The position numbers and the translations under genes were made by a program. The notes beneath the pieces are model-generated. The model was not told the origin of the DNA. It saw only the letters and a program-made list of their open reading frames with translations, and made no database searches. From Agrypnia vestita (Eukaryota; Arthropoda; Insecta; Trichoptera; Phryganeidae): a stretch of DNA of 64,000 nt. The DNA lies in contig JADDOH010010104.1 in assembly GCA_016648135.1 (NCBI GenBank), forward strand, positions 1-64,000. The letters run 5' to 3'. Of this stretch, positions 53,180 through 64,000 are shown piece by piece (positions within the stretch are counted from its first letter, which is position 1; every line of letters begins with the position of its first letter).

Positions 53180-54080
53180 GGGGGGGGTGAGGTTAATTCG
53201 TACAAAAAAAGGCATGTTTTTGTGAACTTTTTGTGACGACACAGTTAAAATATCTTTATTAAAACCAATGATTCATTAAAGTATGACTTTCGAAGAATAT
53301 TGTGTAAAATTTTCAAGAAGAAATATTACAAAATACAGCAATGGCAGCAATTATTCGGGCGTGTCTCGGAAAAAAGTAGAATTGCGTTGTCCATCATAAC
53401 TTGGTGCTGGATCATCTGAAATCAAAAAATCAAAGTGCATTCGTTAGATAATAGGTTTCCCTAAGTAACGCTGGGAGAGTTTTTTGAAATTTCAATTTTT
53501 CATTTTTTTGGAACACTTTGAAGGGAAAAACGATTTTTTGCAAAAAAAAATCGGCTAATTTGTTATTAAAAAATATAAATTATTAACAAATTTGAAAAAA
53601 GTCTTCAGCGTTACCTCGTAAATTATGTACAGAAATAGTGTTCAAAATTTCAAAAGGATCGGTGCAGTAGTTTTGAAGTTATGATAGACACCGACTTTGA
53701 AAACGTGAGATGTGGGGAAAACGCTTTAAAGTTTTGCACACTGTAAAATTCAAAATAAAACTCGACACTTATTTTATACTTACACATAATCGTCGATGCC
53801 GTTCACACAGCAAAGAGCTTTCATCATCAGCATCTTTTTGTCCTTGTCTACGCAAAACTCTTCCAATACAATAGCACGTCCGGTAGTCCTCAGGTGAGCG
53901 CGTTTCTCAGTTGCCCGAGCAGGTATAGAAAATCAGTCAGAGCATCACTCAGATGTTCATAATTTCGTCAATTTTGCTCCGATTGACTTGAAATTTTGAT
54001 ACAATATTCTTGCGATGTTAAACATTCTTTTAAAAAATTAAAAATAAAATGCAAAAAAAGTTAAAATCCTTACCCCCCCT
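53180..54080. mobile_element. Non-autonomous element with poly-G ends and TTAA target duplication
   Basis: TTAA (53176-53179)|GGGGGGGGTGAGG at the left; CCTTACCCCCCCT|TTAA (54081-54084) at the right. The reverse complement of the right end (AGGGGGGGTAAGG) pairs with the left. The ~900-bp body is non-coding. TTAA duplication is the piggyBac rule, but these ends are not the usual CCY-type piggyBac ends, so the superfamily is open. Confidence 0.6.
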
Positions 54081-54441
54081 TTAACCTGAGCCGCGCGCTG
54101 ATTGAGTATCACACTCTTATTATCTAGAATTGTAAGTCCAGCAAGTTATGGATCAACAGACAACGAAATTATTATATTTATATCAAACATTGGGCCCCAC
54201 AACCCCGCAGTGCCAAAAAGAGGCTTCGACGCCGCGCGCCCCTGTCAATATTTGATATGCGAAGAGACGAATGGCGACTGGATGATTTATTGATAACGCG
54301 AACTTATGAACGAGTCGGGAGGCGTTTTATCCGAGGGTGCCTGCCCAAGTGCCGCTGACGTCACCTCGGGGATGGGGAGCCCACGCAACCTGCATAAATT
54401 TGGGCGAGGGCTCATCGACAATACCAACCCTGTTAACAGAT

Positions 54442-54829
54442 GGAGTTGATCACCTCGGCGAAATCATTTAGTATTTTGATCACCTCGGCGAAATCATTTA
54501 GTATTTAGGATCAGTGAATATCTTAGCTCAAACCTTACATCCCAAATATTTGTACTGAGTATAATTTGCAAAATGGCATAAATAAAAAATAAAAATGAAT
54601 AATTTATTCGCCTCATGGGCATATAACATTTCAGACTTATTATGACAATGGAGTTGATCACCTCGGCGAAATCATTTAGTATTTAGGATCAGTGAATATC
54701 TTAGCTCAAGCCCTACACCCCAAATATTTGTACTGAGTATAATTTGAAAAAAAGCATAAATAAAAAATAAAAATGAATAATTTATTCGCCTCATGGGTAT
54801 TTAACATTTCAGACTTATTATGGCAATGC
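54442..54829 (+). repeat. Tandem duplication of a ~178-bp unit with a nested 30-bp duplication
   Basis: Unit 1 from 54442 and unit 2 from 54650 share GGAGTTGATCACCTCGGCGA, AATCATTTAGTATTTAGGAT, CAGTGAATATCTTAGCTCAA, TTATTCGCCTCATGGG and TTCAGACTTATTATG almost exactly. Within unit 1 the first 30 bp (GATCACCTCGGCGAAATCAT...) is repeated at 54448 and 54478. High identity points to a recent event. Confidence 0.9.
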
Positions 54830-54904
54830 TTTTAAAAAACGTGCGTTTGGAGTCTTTTTACTCCCTTTCTTTTAACTCGTAGCGTCTGGGTTTGTTGTCT
54901 GCCG

Positions 54905-55175
54905 GAAAAACTTTGGATCGACTTTTAACCCTTTTCCCGTGATCCAATCGAGCTGAAACTTTGTAGGCAGACTCGTGGCGATGATAAAAATGACCAAACA
55001 AATTTTTGCTTAATTTTTTTAATAATTATAGTATTATTTTGGATTTTTCGTAATTTTAATGGTTTTTTCAAATTCAAATGAGTGATGACCCCGACGCGTG
55101 CAGTAGGCATGAAACCTGATTCAATGAGAAAGGGAGTATAATAAAAACTTGGTTTTTATGGGTTAGTTTTAACAC
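54905..55175 (+). repeat. Dispersed repeat D, copy 2
   Basis: Same order as 36190-36690, including the AAAGGGAGTATAATAAAAAC terminus at 55132. Confidence 0.7.
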
Positions 55176-55179
55176 TTTA

Positions 55180-55540
55180 ACACAGAGTTCCACGCCTTTG
55201 GGCCTGCCACTATCCACTAAAATCAGTCTTCTGGCAATGGTTGATAGGTTCTACAACTCTTCCTGCAGCTGAAGTAGTGGCTGATCTCAGATTGGCGTCT
55301 TCCGTTTAAGTCAACTGGGATGCAGAGCAGGGATGGTGCCATAACCAACACAAAATAAATTCAACTCTTTGAGGGAAACGGAGCCAATGTAGTTCACGCA
55401 AAGGGGATGTTATCTGCGAGAATTTTGATGTTCCAAATATTAAACTTGCTGCCGCATTTAGAATAGACAGTAGTCTGTTAAATACTTGATCTGAAAGTAT
55501 ATTAAACTGACAAAACAAATTCGTCATGTTTGTAAAGGTG
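55180..55540 (-). mobile_element. CR1/L2-like LINE RT fragment, same family as 47087-47814
   Basis: Minus strand: FNRLLSILNAAASLIFGTSK, FSQITSPLRELHWLRFPQRV, EFILC, then a frameshift, LRSATTSAAGRVVEPINHC, QKTDFS and GPKAWNSV. The positions line up with NAAARLITGVSKF...LHWLRCPERIEYKLC...LRSAS...VHKTNFG...GPKLWNKLP. Several frameshifts. Confidence 0.72.
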
Positions 55541-55954
55541 GTTATTGCATATTTAAAGTTTATGTATTTTATATTTATCTGCCACCGTTTTTGATATAGG
55601 CTTAGTTTTCTTCGCAGCTATACATAAAAAAGAATCCTTGCAGTGATTTAAAAAAAAACTCCTTAATAGAAGAACAGAAGGTTCCGAATTTCACTGATGT
55701 AAATAGTACACTATACAGAAAATGTAAAGAAATAATACAAAATCTTATATAAACTATGACATCAGTTCTTGAGATAAATTCAGGGGCACAATAACCGATT
55801 TTGATTACCTTTTAAAGTAACTGGGGGTTGAAAAAACGGGGTGGAATTTTTTGTTTATTTTAACTATGGTTAGTAAAGTTTCCAGGCATGAAAAATAAAA
55901 TTCTGGGTTAGGATCCCTTCTTGCTTTTTTTGGCATTCAACAATTTCAATTGTT

Positions 55955-56208
55955 GCTGATTACGAGGGGACCGTATAAAAATTTAACTTTTTGCCGAGGA
56001 TACGTATACTATTAGTACAAACCCTGTATCAGTCCGCGTATCTTATATATCTACGATGTACGTCCGTCGTAACTTGTAACGTCCACAAATTCTTTATAGT
56101 ATAAAAAATATTTTATATAATTATTTTTCATATAAATAAATAAATATTCATTCTTTAGGAACCGACATGAAAAAGTTCCATCATTTTTGACTGGTTACAG
56201 CTAGATTA
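55955..56208 (+). repeat. Dispersed repeat F, copy 2
   Basis: Partner of 4441-4692, ending TGACTGGTTACAGCTAG. Confidence 0.45.
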
Positions 56209-57159
56209 ATAATGTTTTGGAAGCAAAACTTTGTTAGTTAGTATACGTTAATTTGATAAAATATATTTTTACCAAAATAAATGATACCGTCGACTGCTAG
56301 TTTTACGTAGTTCTAGTTTGAGGTCTTACGTAGAATTAGGATCATATAATTAACAAGAACAACACGGTGTTGTTCTAGCCGGCAAAAGTTTTACTTAGAT
56401 AGTTGAACATTTGAGAAGTTGTTTTCTGTCTTTTCTATGGTTCAGTGAAAAGTGTTCGTGAGAACTCGCTTCATTGGTTTTTTTGGGCCTTGACATTATA
56501 GTACCCTTTGTTCGTAACAAGGATCCGTACACAGCTGACGTTAATTAAATTAGTGTCTATTGGTTAAATCCAATTCTAAAAAGTACAAGTTACGATAGTA
56601 GTATTGTTGAGTATAAGTTAAGAGTAATTTATTTAATTTTAAATTTATTGATCCAAGCACAAATGTGCTTTTTCTTTCTTTCTTAAATACAAAGGTACTT
56701 TATCAAACAGCTAAAAGATATACACATATTAAAAAAAGAAATTAAATGAAAAATTCAAAAAACACAATAATATTACAAAAAAACATTACGGGAAATATAT
56801 GTGATTATATAGATATAATGTATATACCACAATAAAAAAAACAATGTATTATTCGCATATAGTAGATATATAACATTTAAAATAATAAAAGTGTAAGTAC
56901 CTCTCCAAGCACAAGATATTCCCTCTTTTTTGGAACAAATACATAAATTACAATAAAAAACCAAATGTAAAAAATGTAACTGATGCATGATCATATATTA
57001 TATAAAATATTTCACCACATAATATTTTTAAGAACTGTGAAAACAAGGTTTTGTGATGAAGGCTAGGAATTCAAATTTTATTGAAATGCAGGATGGGCAC
57101 TTTATCATTGAAAAGTTAAAATATTTTTAATCCCTTTACAAGGTGTCTGCTCGCTTGAC
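56209..57159. other. AT-rich DNA without recognised features
   Basis: No gene or repeat pair recognised. Confidence 0.5.
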
Positions 57160-57545
57160 GATAAAACTTTGGATCGATTTTTAACCCTTTTCCCGTGATC
57201 CAATCGAGCTGAAACTTTGCAAGCAGACTCGTGGCGACGATCAAGAAGATCCATCAAATTTTCGTTAAAAATAATAATATTTTTATTATTTTTTTTTTTT
57301 AAAAAAAGAGAGATGTGAACACGGAATACGTGTCACATCAATATTCTTACTATTTTCAAACTAAGCTATACGCTTGTGCTATGAAAATAGGACTAACTTG
57401 CTTGTCTGGAGTGAGATTCGAACCCGCGACCTTTGGATCACGAGGCGAGTGTCCAAACCACAAGAACAACACACACACCAAGACACAATTATAGTATAAT
57501 ATTGGATTTTTCAAATTTTTAATGGATTTTTCATACAAGTTGTAA
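57160..57545 (+). repeat. Dispersed repeat D, copy 3, split by a SINE
   Basis: AACTTTGGATCGATTTTTAA, CCCTTTTCCCGTGATCCAAT, CTCGTGGCGACGATCAAGAA at 57170-57250. The AATTATAGTATAATATTGGA continuation appears only at 57486, after the inserted SINE B (57290-57480). Confidence 0.7.
57290..57480 (-). mobile_element. SINE family B inserted in repeat D
   Basis: Same order as 43270-43465 in the same orientation: T/A-run, AGATGTGAACACGGAATACG, ATCAATATTCTTACTATTTT, AAACTAAGCTATACGCTTGT, AACTTGCTTGTCTGGAGTGA, and minus-strand B box GGTTCGAATCTC. Confidence 0.82.
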
Positions 57546-59374
57546 GGGAGTTTTGTAAATAATTGCGAGTAATCAAGAACTTCAGTAATAATATATATAT
57601 ATATTTTTTATAATTTTTCAAATAATTTGGAAAAACAAGGAACAAAATATATTTCATTCGAATTTTTTGACAGTTATAATATTTTTTAAAAATGTCAATC
57701 TTAAATGTTGCTCAATCAATTTAAAAAAAAAATAAATAATGTTATTTTCGGTAATAGTAGACGTGAACCTACAATATAGAATGTTATCTCAAAATCTGTC
57801 ATCATGCCTATTTCAATATCGATAAACAATCACAACCTAAAATCAAATTCTTTGATTGGTCAATTGACATAATAATTTATTTTCAATGCATTCACATAAA
57901 AAAACTTAATTATCTAGTTATGCTTCAAATAGGTACTCGGTACCAAATCACTTCGTATCAACTCAAATCGAAGATGTCGAGATTTCCATTAACCATTTTG
58001 TCATTTAGTAAATTAAAATGAAGTTAAAATCTTACGCTTTTATTACACCCCCTTGTATAAAAAATCCATCTTCATGTCCATTATATTTAAGGATTTATGA
58101 CTGCCGTAGTCCTTTATTGGTTTGCAGTAAAATCGATAACCTATTTTCCAATAATAACTCACACGGTATTTTTCTACCCGACCATAAGTGCTTTTCTTTA
58201 CAGAAAATTTAAATTTCCTTCTAAAATATATTTCCACAGCTTTACGCCAGCACGAATATTACGTGGCCAACTTTTCAGAAAATAAATTTGAACTCGCATA
58301 AATACAAAAAAAAATTAACTGCTTTTTTCAAGAATTTTTCTTATTACGTGTGCACGGTTCAGGAAAAACAATTCAACTGGATCGAATAAACAAAGAAAAA
58401 CGTTTATAAGTTTGTTTTTTTAATTAATAACTTGGTCGCCATAAGAGCTATTGCAACCGAACTTTTTATGGTTTAAGCGCACATGTGGGAGAAGGTTTAA
58501 GGGTACTTTTGAATCTGATTGGGGGTCATTTAGATCAGTAGTTTAGTAATAAATTCTGAACTCTGTATAAAAATTTATTCCATTGAATAAATTCTTCTTT
58601 TCATTTGTCCTTTTTTTTATTTTCATGGCCTTTTTTATTGTGAAATATATTGTAACAATTTTATTAAAGAAACGTGGCTTCCGTTTTTTTTAAATTTAAT
58701 AAATGTAAAATCTTTTTGTATCTTTTTTGGCGTTTTTGCAGCGATTTTCTTTGTTTCCTTGGTGTGGCTTCCACGCCACGATGTCTCATTGTCAAAATAA
58801 TATTTCGTAATACTTGTGTAGAATTGTATTTATCACGTGTTAATTCAACATCCCTGCGAACATTATTTAGTTACGCGATATATCAAAGAAATGTAAGGAA
58901 TAATGATTTCCAATGACGTATGCTTAACTGTCACGCGATTGGCCGAGTTTTATACTTTCTCGTTTGCTTTGTTCGCTTTGTGAGCAAGAAATTTCTAGAA
59001 TTCTTTGATTTCTAAATATTTGAACATATGTTACGAAAGCGAAATATTTCATTACGTAAATCTCGCTGGTACAATTTTTTATTCCTGTTAAATCAATATT
59101 TCTCTCATTTAAGTGCAGGAAATCAGGTTGCGAAAATAAAGTCTTCTGCAATTTTATGGCAGAATTCGGGATAACCTAACCAGATAGTGGCGGAGTAACT
59201 TCTGGAACATTGCACCGCTATGGCGCAATTGTTTTGTCGACTGGACATTTTGAAACACGGTATTGGGTATGCACAGGAAACATTGTTTTGAAAAATCACT
59301 TTTATGATAACCAAAAACAAATACAGGACCCGATCTGCTATACTACTAATAAACAATGTGACTTAATTTCAATT
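57546..59374. other. AT-rich DNA without recognised genes
   Basis: 58018-58285 and 58674-58916 are open but show no domain. 58430-58550 is unique-looking and GC-richer (GCGCACATGTGGGAGAAGG). No repeat pair recognised. Confidence 0.4.
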
Positions 59375-59990
59375 TCAATTTCAATTCAATTTTATTTTTG
59401 TACATAACATTTACACAACAAAAGTACATTCAAGTCGTAAATGTTATAAATGAAGAGTTTATAAAATGTTTTAATTAACATACCTACATATTCATATCAA
59501 ATGTGTAGGAGAATCCTGCTTCGGAAAACTCTCTCAGAGATATGGAACAAGATCAAAGTCCAAAGCGATATTGTTCAGCATAGCTGTATAAGCATAATCA
59601 TCGGCAGGTTGGTCCTGTACATTGGAATGTGAAACAATCTATGCTGACGATGTCTAAGGTAATTTATCAGGAACATACAAACCAATGCTCTGCACAATTT
59701 CAGTATTATCCATCATACCGCGCAACAATCGATAAAAATGTGTAATCAAATACACATTCCTTCTAGTCTCTAGACTATTAAGAATTGTGACTCACAGAGT
59801 TTAAAGGATCTAACGAAGACGGATAGCTTATGAATGAAGTTCATCTCATTGCAAAATTGTAGCGTCCAATCCTCCCATTCCTTTGGAAAATGATACCCTG
59901 TCTTGAATATCAGCAGCCTTCAGCGAGGGCTCGTAAATGTGAAAGCCTTGTGCCAAAACCACTCCAGAAGTTTTCCTAGATTTGCTTCCT
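59375..59990 (-). mobile_element. Jockey/R1-type LINE 3' end
   Basis: Minus strand: LKAADIQDRVSFSKGMGG (damaged), then NSLETRRNVYLITHFYRLLR, GMMDNTEIVQSIGLYVPD, RTN-like QDQPADDYAYTAMLNNIALD, FDLVPYL and a stop. SLE-x-RR...L-HFYRLLRG...GLYVPD...Y-x-x-TAMLNN-A...D-L is the RT-C region of Jockey/R1-type polymerases. The tail on the plus strand is (TTTCAA)n at 59370-59390. Confidence 0.7.
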
Positions 59991-60779
59991 AAATGTAGTA
60001 CCTAGTGTATAGTATACAGCCAGCTAGAAATCGCAAGGGCGATAAACCCCAAAGGTTTATATTTTAACAAGTTAGGAAGACGTCCCAGTTTTGGACACTT
60101 GTTTAATATTTTATTTTAGGATCGTAATTTTTAAAAGAAATTCAGATTAAGTATGTAGCTTTTAAACACTGAGTTTATTTATATAAATCCGCGAACGCAA
60201 TAAATGTTTTAACGTTTAAACTTTTCAGAAAAAAATATTTTTTAAATGTTTCGGGTATCGTTAGCCATCTCGAGCAGTTATCTCGTTTCGAGTTGGTGAT
60301 TTTTCAAATATTAAAAAAAATCTTAAAGCAAACAAATAAATTAGAAAAACCCATCAAAACTTGATTAGAATTAGAACATCACAAAACTACCGCAGCAATT
60401 ATGCTAAAATAAAAGCAGGATTTTTTTAAAACCAAATTAATTAATCTAATCCATGAAAAATATGTTCATGTTTTTTATTATTTCGATTGGTTACCAAGTC
60501 TCATTACTAAGTTTTGTTATGTTCATATAATATCATTATCTTTTATACATATTTTATCCTATCTAAATTATACTTATAACTAAATATGCAATTTACTTAT
60601 ACTACTAGAAAATGGAAAAGAAACTTGCCGATAAGTTGTACAAGGCTTGGCTTGATCTAGAACAATAAAATATACGTATAAATTTAATAAATAAAAAAAT
60701 GTATTTGTAATAATAAAAAATGCATAAGTGTAATTTCTAAGCGTGTAATAAATGTGTTGTTCATTTCGGTGGCTCTTAT
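59991..60779. other. AT-rich DNA without recognised features
   Basis: Nothing recognised. Confidence 0.5.
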
Positions 60780-61160
60780 CAGCCGTAACCATCAAAATAT
60801 TTATTACATTTTTCCACCTATAACCGGGGCCGCGTCCCGCCTCGTTTTGAATGGCGGAAATAATGCGACACTTATAAATACCGTGATCGAAATTTTCGTT
60901 AAAATTACACCAGAACCTGAAACGAATTATGGTTCTAATAAAGCATTTTGAATATTTCGAGCGGCCACCTAATTACTTACCAATCCCAACCATTACTGAT
61001 ATTAAGGGCGGGTTCATGTTTGTGGCACGGAAAAGGGATGTTCTCCGACTCTTGCTGACACGTGCGGGTCGTGTCTGACGGGTCGATGATTTGTTCGTCA
61101 TCAGATAAATAATTTTTTAGATGATAATTATGCGAACCCAGCAATTTCGCGTGTGTTAGA
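60780..61160. other. Unique-looking, GC-richer non-coding island
   Basis: ATAACCGGGGCCGCGTCCCG, GCGGCCACCTAATTACTTAC and CACGTGCGGGTCGTGTCTGA in one 350-bp stretch with TAATTA cores. It has no repeat partner and no domain-bearing frame. Candidate regulatory element. Confidence 0.25.
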
Positions 61161-61309
61161 TAATAATATTTCATTTTTTAATGTGAAAAAATATTTGAAA
61201 CAAACAATTTACTTAACATACTAGGAGTGCCGATAATTCCCGAAAAGCACCTTTAAAATATTATCATGGGACGTAGCTGTGGGAGACAAATAAAACATTA
61301 AAATAATTT

Positions 61310-61700
61310 AAAGTTAAATTTATTACCAATCAGTCACTGAACACGAGTTATATAGGAGTACCGTTCTAAATTCATAGTCAATAAATGTTTCCAGAATATT
61401 TCATACACTTATTAATACACCGTTTCTTAATTTGCAATGTTTCACGCTGTTTGGCTTCGATCACTTTCTAGTGAACTCCGTTCAATATTCGCATGTAGAA
61501 AAACTTCTTGCCCCGGTAGAATTTTCCTTTATTTATTATCGCTTGAATATATGCTGGTCACATTGCTAAAATCGCGTTGGTTAACCGTCACGAATGACTC
61601 ACTCCGCGTTGCGTGAAGCCTTGTGTTTATAGATAAATTAGTTCCAGATTTTTTTGTTCCAAAGATTACAAGGGACTTGTGGAGTCATGGTTGAACGAAA
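61310..61700. repeat. Dispersed LTR-like repeat, copy 2
   Basis: Direct-orientation partner of 838-1210 (see there). Confidence 0.45.
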
Positions 61701-61734
61701 ATTCTTAACATTAGTTTTGGAGGTATATAATATC

Positions 61735-62165
61735 AAAGTTTGCATTTTTTTCAATATTTCTGACTTATTTTTCGCAAAAAGTTGGCAAAAACTAATATTA
61801 CAGTAACTTATTAATTATGAAATATTTATTCGCTTTAATTTTAGTCGAAAAAAAGATAAAAACAAAAATAGAAATTAAAACACAATATTTTTAAAGGAAT
61901 TTTATCATTTAATTTGAGTTGTATAGAAGCGAATAAATTTTTCATAATTGATATAAGTTACTGTAATGATAGTTCAACTTTCTGCAGAAAGTAAATTAGA
62001 AATAGGTGTTGAATAAAAACGGCAAACTTCAATATAGTATATCTCCATAAATATTGATTATAAGTCATGGTTGGTTGAATATTTTCGACTCATTATCAAG
62101 GCAAAAATCCCCCTCTAATGTTTTTGTCACTAGCTATGACACGCTCTGTAATTTTGGTGTCTTGT
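61735..62165. mobile_element. Long-TIR MITE family member, right half complete
   Basis: Follows 35054-35595 from the inner part of the left arm (AAAGTTTGCATTTTTTTCAA, TATTTCTGACTTATTTTTCG) through the centre to the right arm (GATATAAGTTACTGTAATGA, TATCTCCATAAATATTGATT, TATTTTCGACTCATTATCA). The ends have decayed (GCTCTGTA). Confidence 0.68.
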
Positions 62166-62389
62166 GGATATCAGTTTTATTATAGAATCTTCACCCATTT
62201 AGCGCAGATTTTAATTTTGGAAATCACAGGGAGCCAAGTCAGGTGAACAGGCGGAATGATCTAATTAGGTTATCGTTTTTTTGGCCAGAATATATTTCAC
62301 GGTGAGCGCACTGCGATTTTTCTAAACTTCTATCGCCCATTTTCACGCCTAAGTGCACACGCAGATATCTGTTATCTTTCCGATTTGAG

Positions 62390-62550
62390 TAGATTATTGG
62401 TCTAGTGGTGAAGGCTCTTGCCTGGTGATCCAGCGGTCGCTGGTTACTGCCCCATCCCAGAAGACCAGCGAATTAGTCCTACCTTAGTTAAAAAATTGTA
62501 AAAATATGAATGTGATACGGATTCCGTGTCCATATCTCTATTTAAAAATT
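62390..62550 (+). mobile_element. SINE family B, decayed copy
   Basis: TTGGTCTAGTGGTGAAGGCT, GCCTGGTGATCCAGCGGTCG, CAGCGAATTAGTCC, TGTGATACGGATTCCGTGTC, CATATCTCTATTT. The B box is damaged (CTGGTTACTGCC). Confidence 0.68.
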
Positions 62551-63722
62551 ATAATTTATTTTTATTGTTTTTTATTTTATTTTTATTAGGCGAATACGTT
62601 AAAAAAGGGCATAAAGGGGTTGTAAAATTATGTTAAGGGCGGCATGGGGGATTAGGAGAATAAAATTATCACAACCTGTATGTCTCCAGGCAGTGGTGTG
62701 TACCAGGCGTACTTATATTACTTCTAATAACGATACTGAAGAATTATCTGTGGTGGATATCATTCTAAGGTAGACTATGTTTTTAGAAGCATTTTGTTTA
62801 AAAAACAAACACATGACAGTCATTTTCTGTTCATGAAAAATATCAATACTTTTAACATTGTTAGTAAATTTTTAAGAGATAAAACAACTCTATTTACTAA
62901 CTATAAAAATGCGTCATTCAAATCCTTTTAAAATATAGATTTGCGTTGTGTATTTGAAAATTTGTCAATTCAAGCAAAGCGTCGCGATTCGTTTTTCAAA
63001 AATTGTGCGCTTAGTTCAAAATAGATGGTTCCAAAAATTATTCTGTACGCATTCATAAATATTTTGTATTATTTTGAAACACTATCTAGACGTATGTAAT
63101 CAAGACGAACTTTGAATTATTTGAGTATGGGCGCAAAGTACATTTGTATACATACTTGGGATATGAAAAAAATATATGTCCAGGTATTTTAACTGCACAG
63201 TAAGCACGCCTCTGTCACCTAAGTAATGATTTTATTTACAAATTATAAAGACTTTTTTATAGCTGTATAGAGTGGCTAGGTCGAATATTACTTTAAAAAA
63301 ATACATAAATGTTGGTATACTTTTAAAATGATTCATTTTTATGCCATGTATTCCTGAAGAGCTTTAATCATAGCCTTAAATATTTTACTACAAAAGTTCT
63401 GGAAACACGACAGTGAAAGAAGTCATGCACAGAACCGATTAAAAGTTCTATATGTGTACAATTAGAACTGAATAAAAGTTCTTTGTGTTCTAAATGAGTT
63501 CGCAACAATTGAACATTCCTATTTATTACATTATTATTATAATATTATTATTTAACCAAGTGTTTTAACATACTTAGTTTTATTTTTGAATTGACTTTTA
63601 AATATTCAATTAAGCCGTGCTATTTTAATATTATCTGAAAGCTGTTAGCTTTCACCAATTTCCATTTTTATAGAGTACGGCATGCTGTGGACAAACGAAA
63701 TGAATTATGAATATATTATTTT
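62551..63722. other. AT-rich DNA without recognised features
   Basis: Nothing recognised beyond ordinary AT-rich sequence. Confidence 0.5.
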
Positions 63723-63996
63723 AAAACCAAATTAATTAATCAATTAGAAAGATATATAGAAAAATCGAATCCACGAAAAAATATTTGGCTGCTACCGGAA
63801 TTCGAACCACGCATCTCCTCCTATCCGGGGCAGGCGCGTTATCCATTACGCTAAAGCGGCCTCTTAGATTTCCGTGAATATATCGACCGTATCTGTAAGT
63901 CTCATTTATTAATTGATTAACATATATTATCCATTTTTCTGGTACGGTAGGCACAAATTACTTTCTGTAACTGCCGCTAGGGGACGCCAGAATTAA
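63723..63996 (-). mobile_element. SINE-like family C with internal tRNA-Arg-like module, copy 2
   Basis: Same layout as 21775-22065. The tRNA-like block at 63788-63864, read on the minus strand, starts GGCCGCTTTAGCGTAATGGA and has CCGGAT in the anticodon region and GGTTCGAATTCCGG as T-arm. The D-arm ATGGATAACGC and overall order recall arthropod tRNA-Arg. Acceptor pairing is 6 of 7. Ends TTAATTAATCAATTA / TTAATTGATTAA flank the module. Confidence 0.65.
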
Positions 63997-64000
63997 CCGT

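Noticed and set aside
61075..61105. Hammerhead-like CTGATGACGAACAAATC on the minus strand
   Set aside because: No stem II and no GAAA box. A chance match.
1..64000. CRISPR arrays, bacterial operons, rRNA genes, integrated virus genomes
   Set aside because: None seen. The array at 23 kb has no constant-repeat/unique-spacer structure, and the only reverse transcriptases are LINE, PLE and Copia remnants.

Overview
The window is a stretch of AT-rich animal nuclear DNA, almost certainly from an arthropod and most likely an insect. The signs are a cecropia-type mariner, several Penelope-like elements (PLEs), Jockey/CR1/L2-like and RTE-like LINE tails, tRNA-derived SINEs, Helitrons and foldback MITEs, plus one split coding exon with a consensus 5' splice site. 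I cannot fix the insect order from the sequence alone. There are no bacterial operons and no CRISPR array. Only two coding units look intact: a signal-peptide first exon (10053-10209, +) and a mariner transposase (33355-34374, +). The other coding traces are broken retroelement remnants.

Layout. 1-9.8 kb: LINE remnants on the minus strand, an LTR-like repeat (copy 2 lies at 61.3-61.7 kb), SINE pieces and plain AT-rich DNA. 9.8-10.2 kb: 5'UTR and first coding exon of an unrecognised secreted or membrane protein. No downstream exon was found, so 10.2-64 kb may be mostly its first intron. 11-13.4 kb and 17.3-18.8 kb: PLE remnants with C-terminal GIY-YIG coding and hammerhead ribozyme motifs. 22.7-24.2 kb: a probable Helitron carrying about 1 kb of degenerate ~110-bp repeats packed with heat-shock-element-like GAA/TTC modules. 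24.8-25.6 kb: an RTE-like LINE tail broken by a SINE and another insert. 26-28.5 kb: PLE remnant, perfect-centre palindrome, Helitron and a scrambled hammerhead. 29.1-29.6 kb: Copia remnant. 33.2-34.5 kb: complete mariner. 35-38.6 kb: long-TIR MITE, a dispersed repeat and two hammerhead foldbacks. 41-51.9 kb: a dense graveyard of LINE 3' ends, SINE-in-SINE nesting and more hammerheads. 53-57.5 kb: a TTAA-flanked element, a tandem duplication and repeats. 59.4-64 kb: LINE, LTR-like repeat, MITE relative and SINEs.

The recurring theme is the PLE/hammerhead system. Sixteen hammerhead-like cores in several subfamilies were read by eye on both strands. Five have an apparently intact catalytic core (11.95, 12.84, 32.30, 43.87 and 44.31 kb). 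Several sit just downstream of a PLE GIY-YIG/C-terminal remnant. Several lie inside inverted (snap-back) structures, which suggests that template switching during PLE insertion repeatedly generated them. The second striking object is the HSE-like satellite inside a Helitron. All calls were made by reading; no database search or folding program was run.
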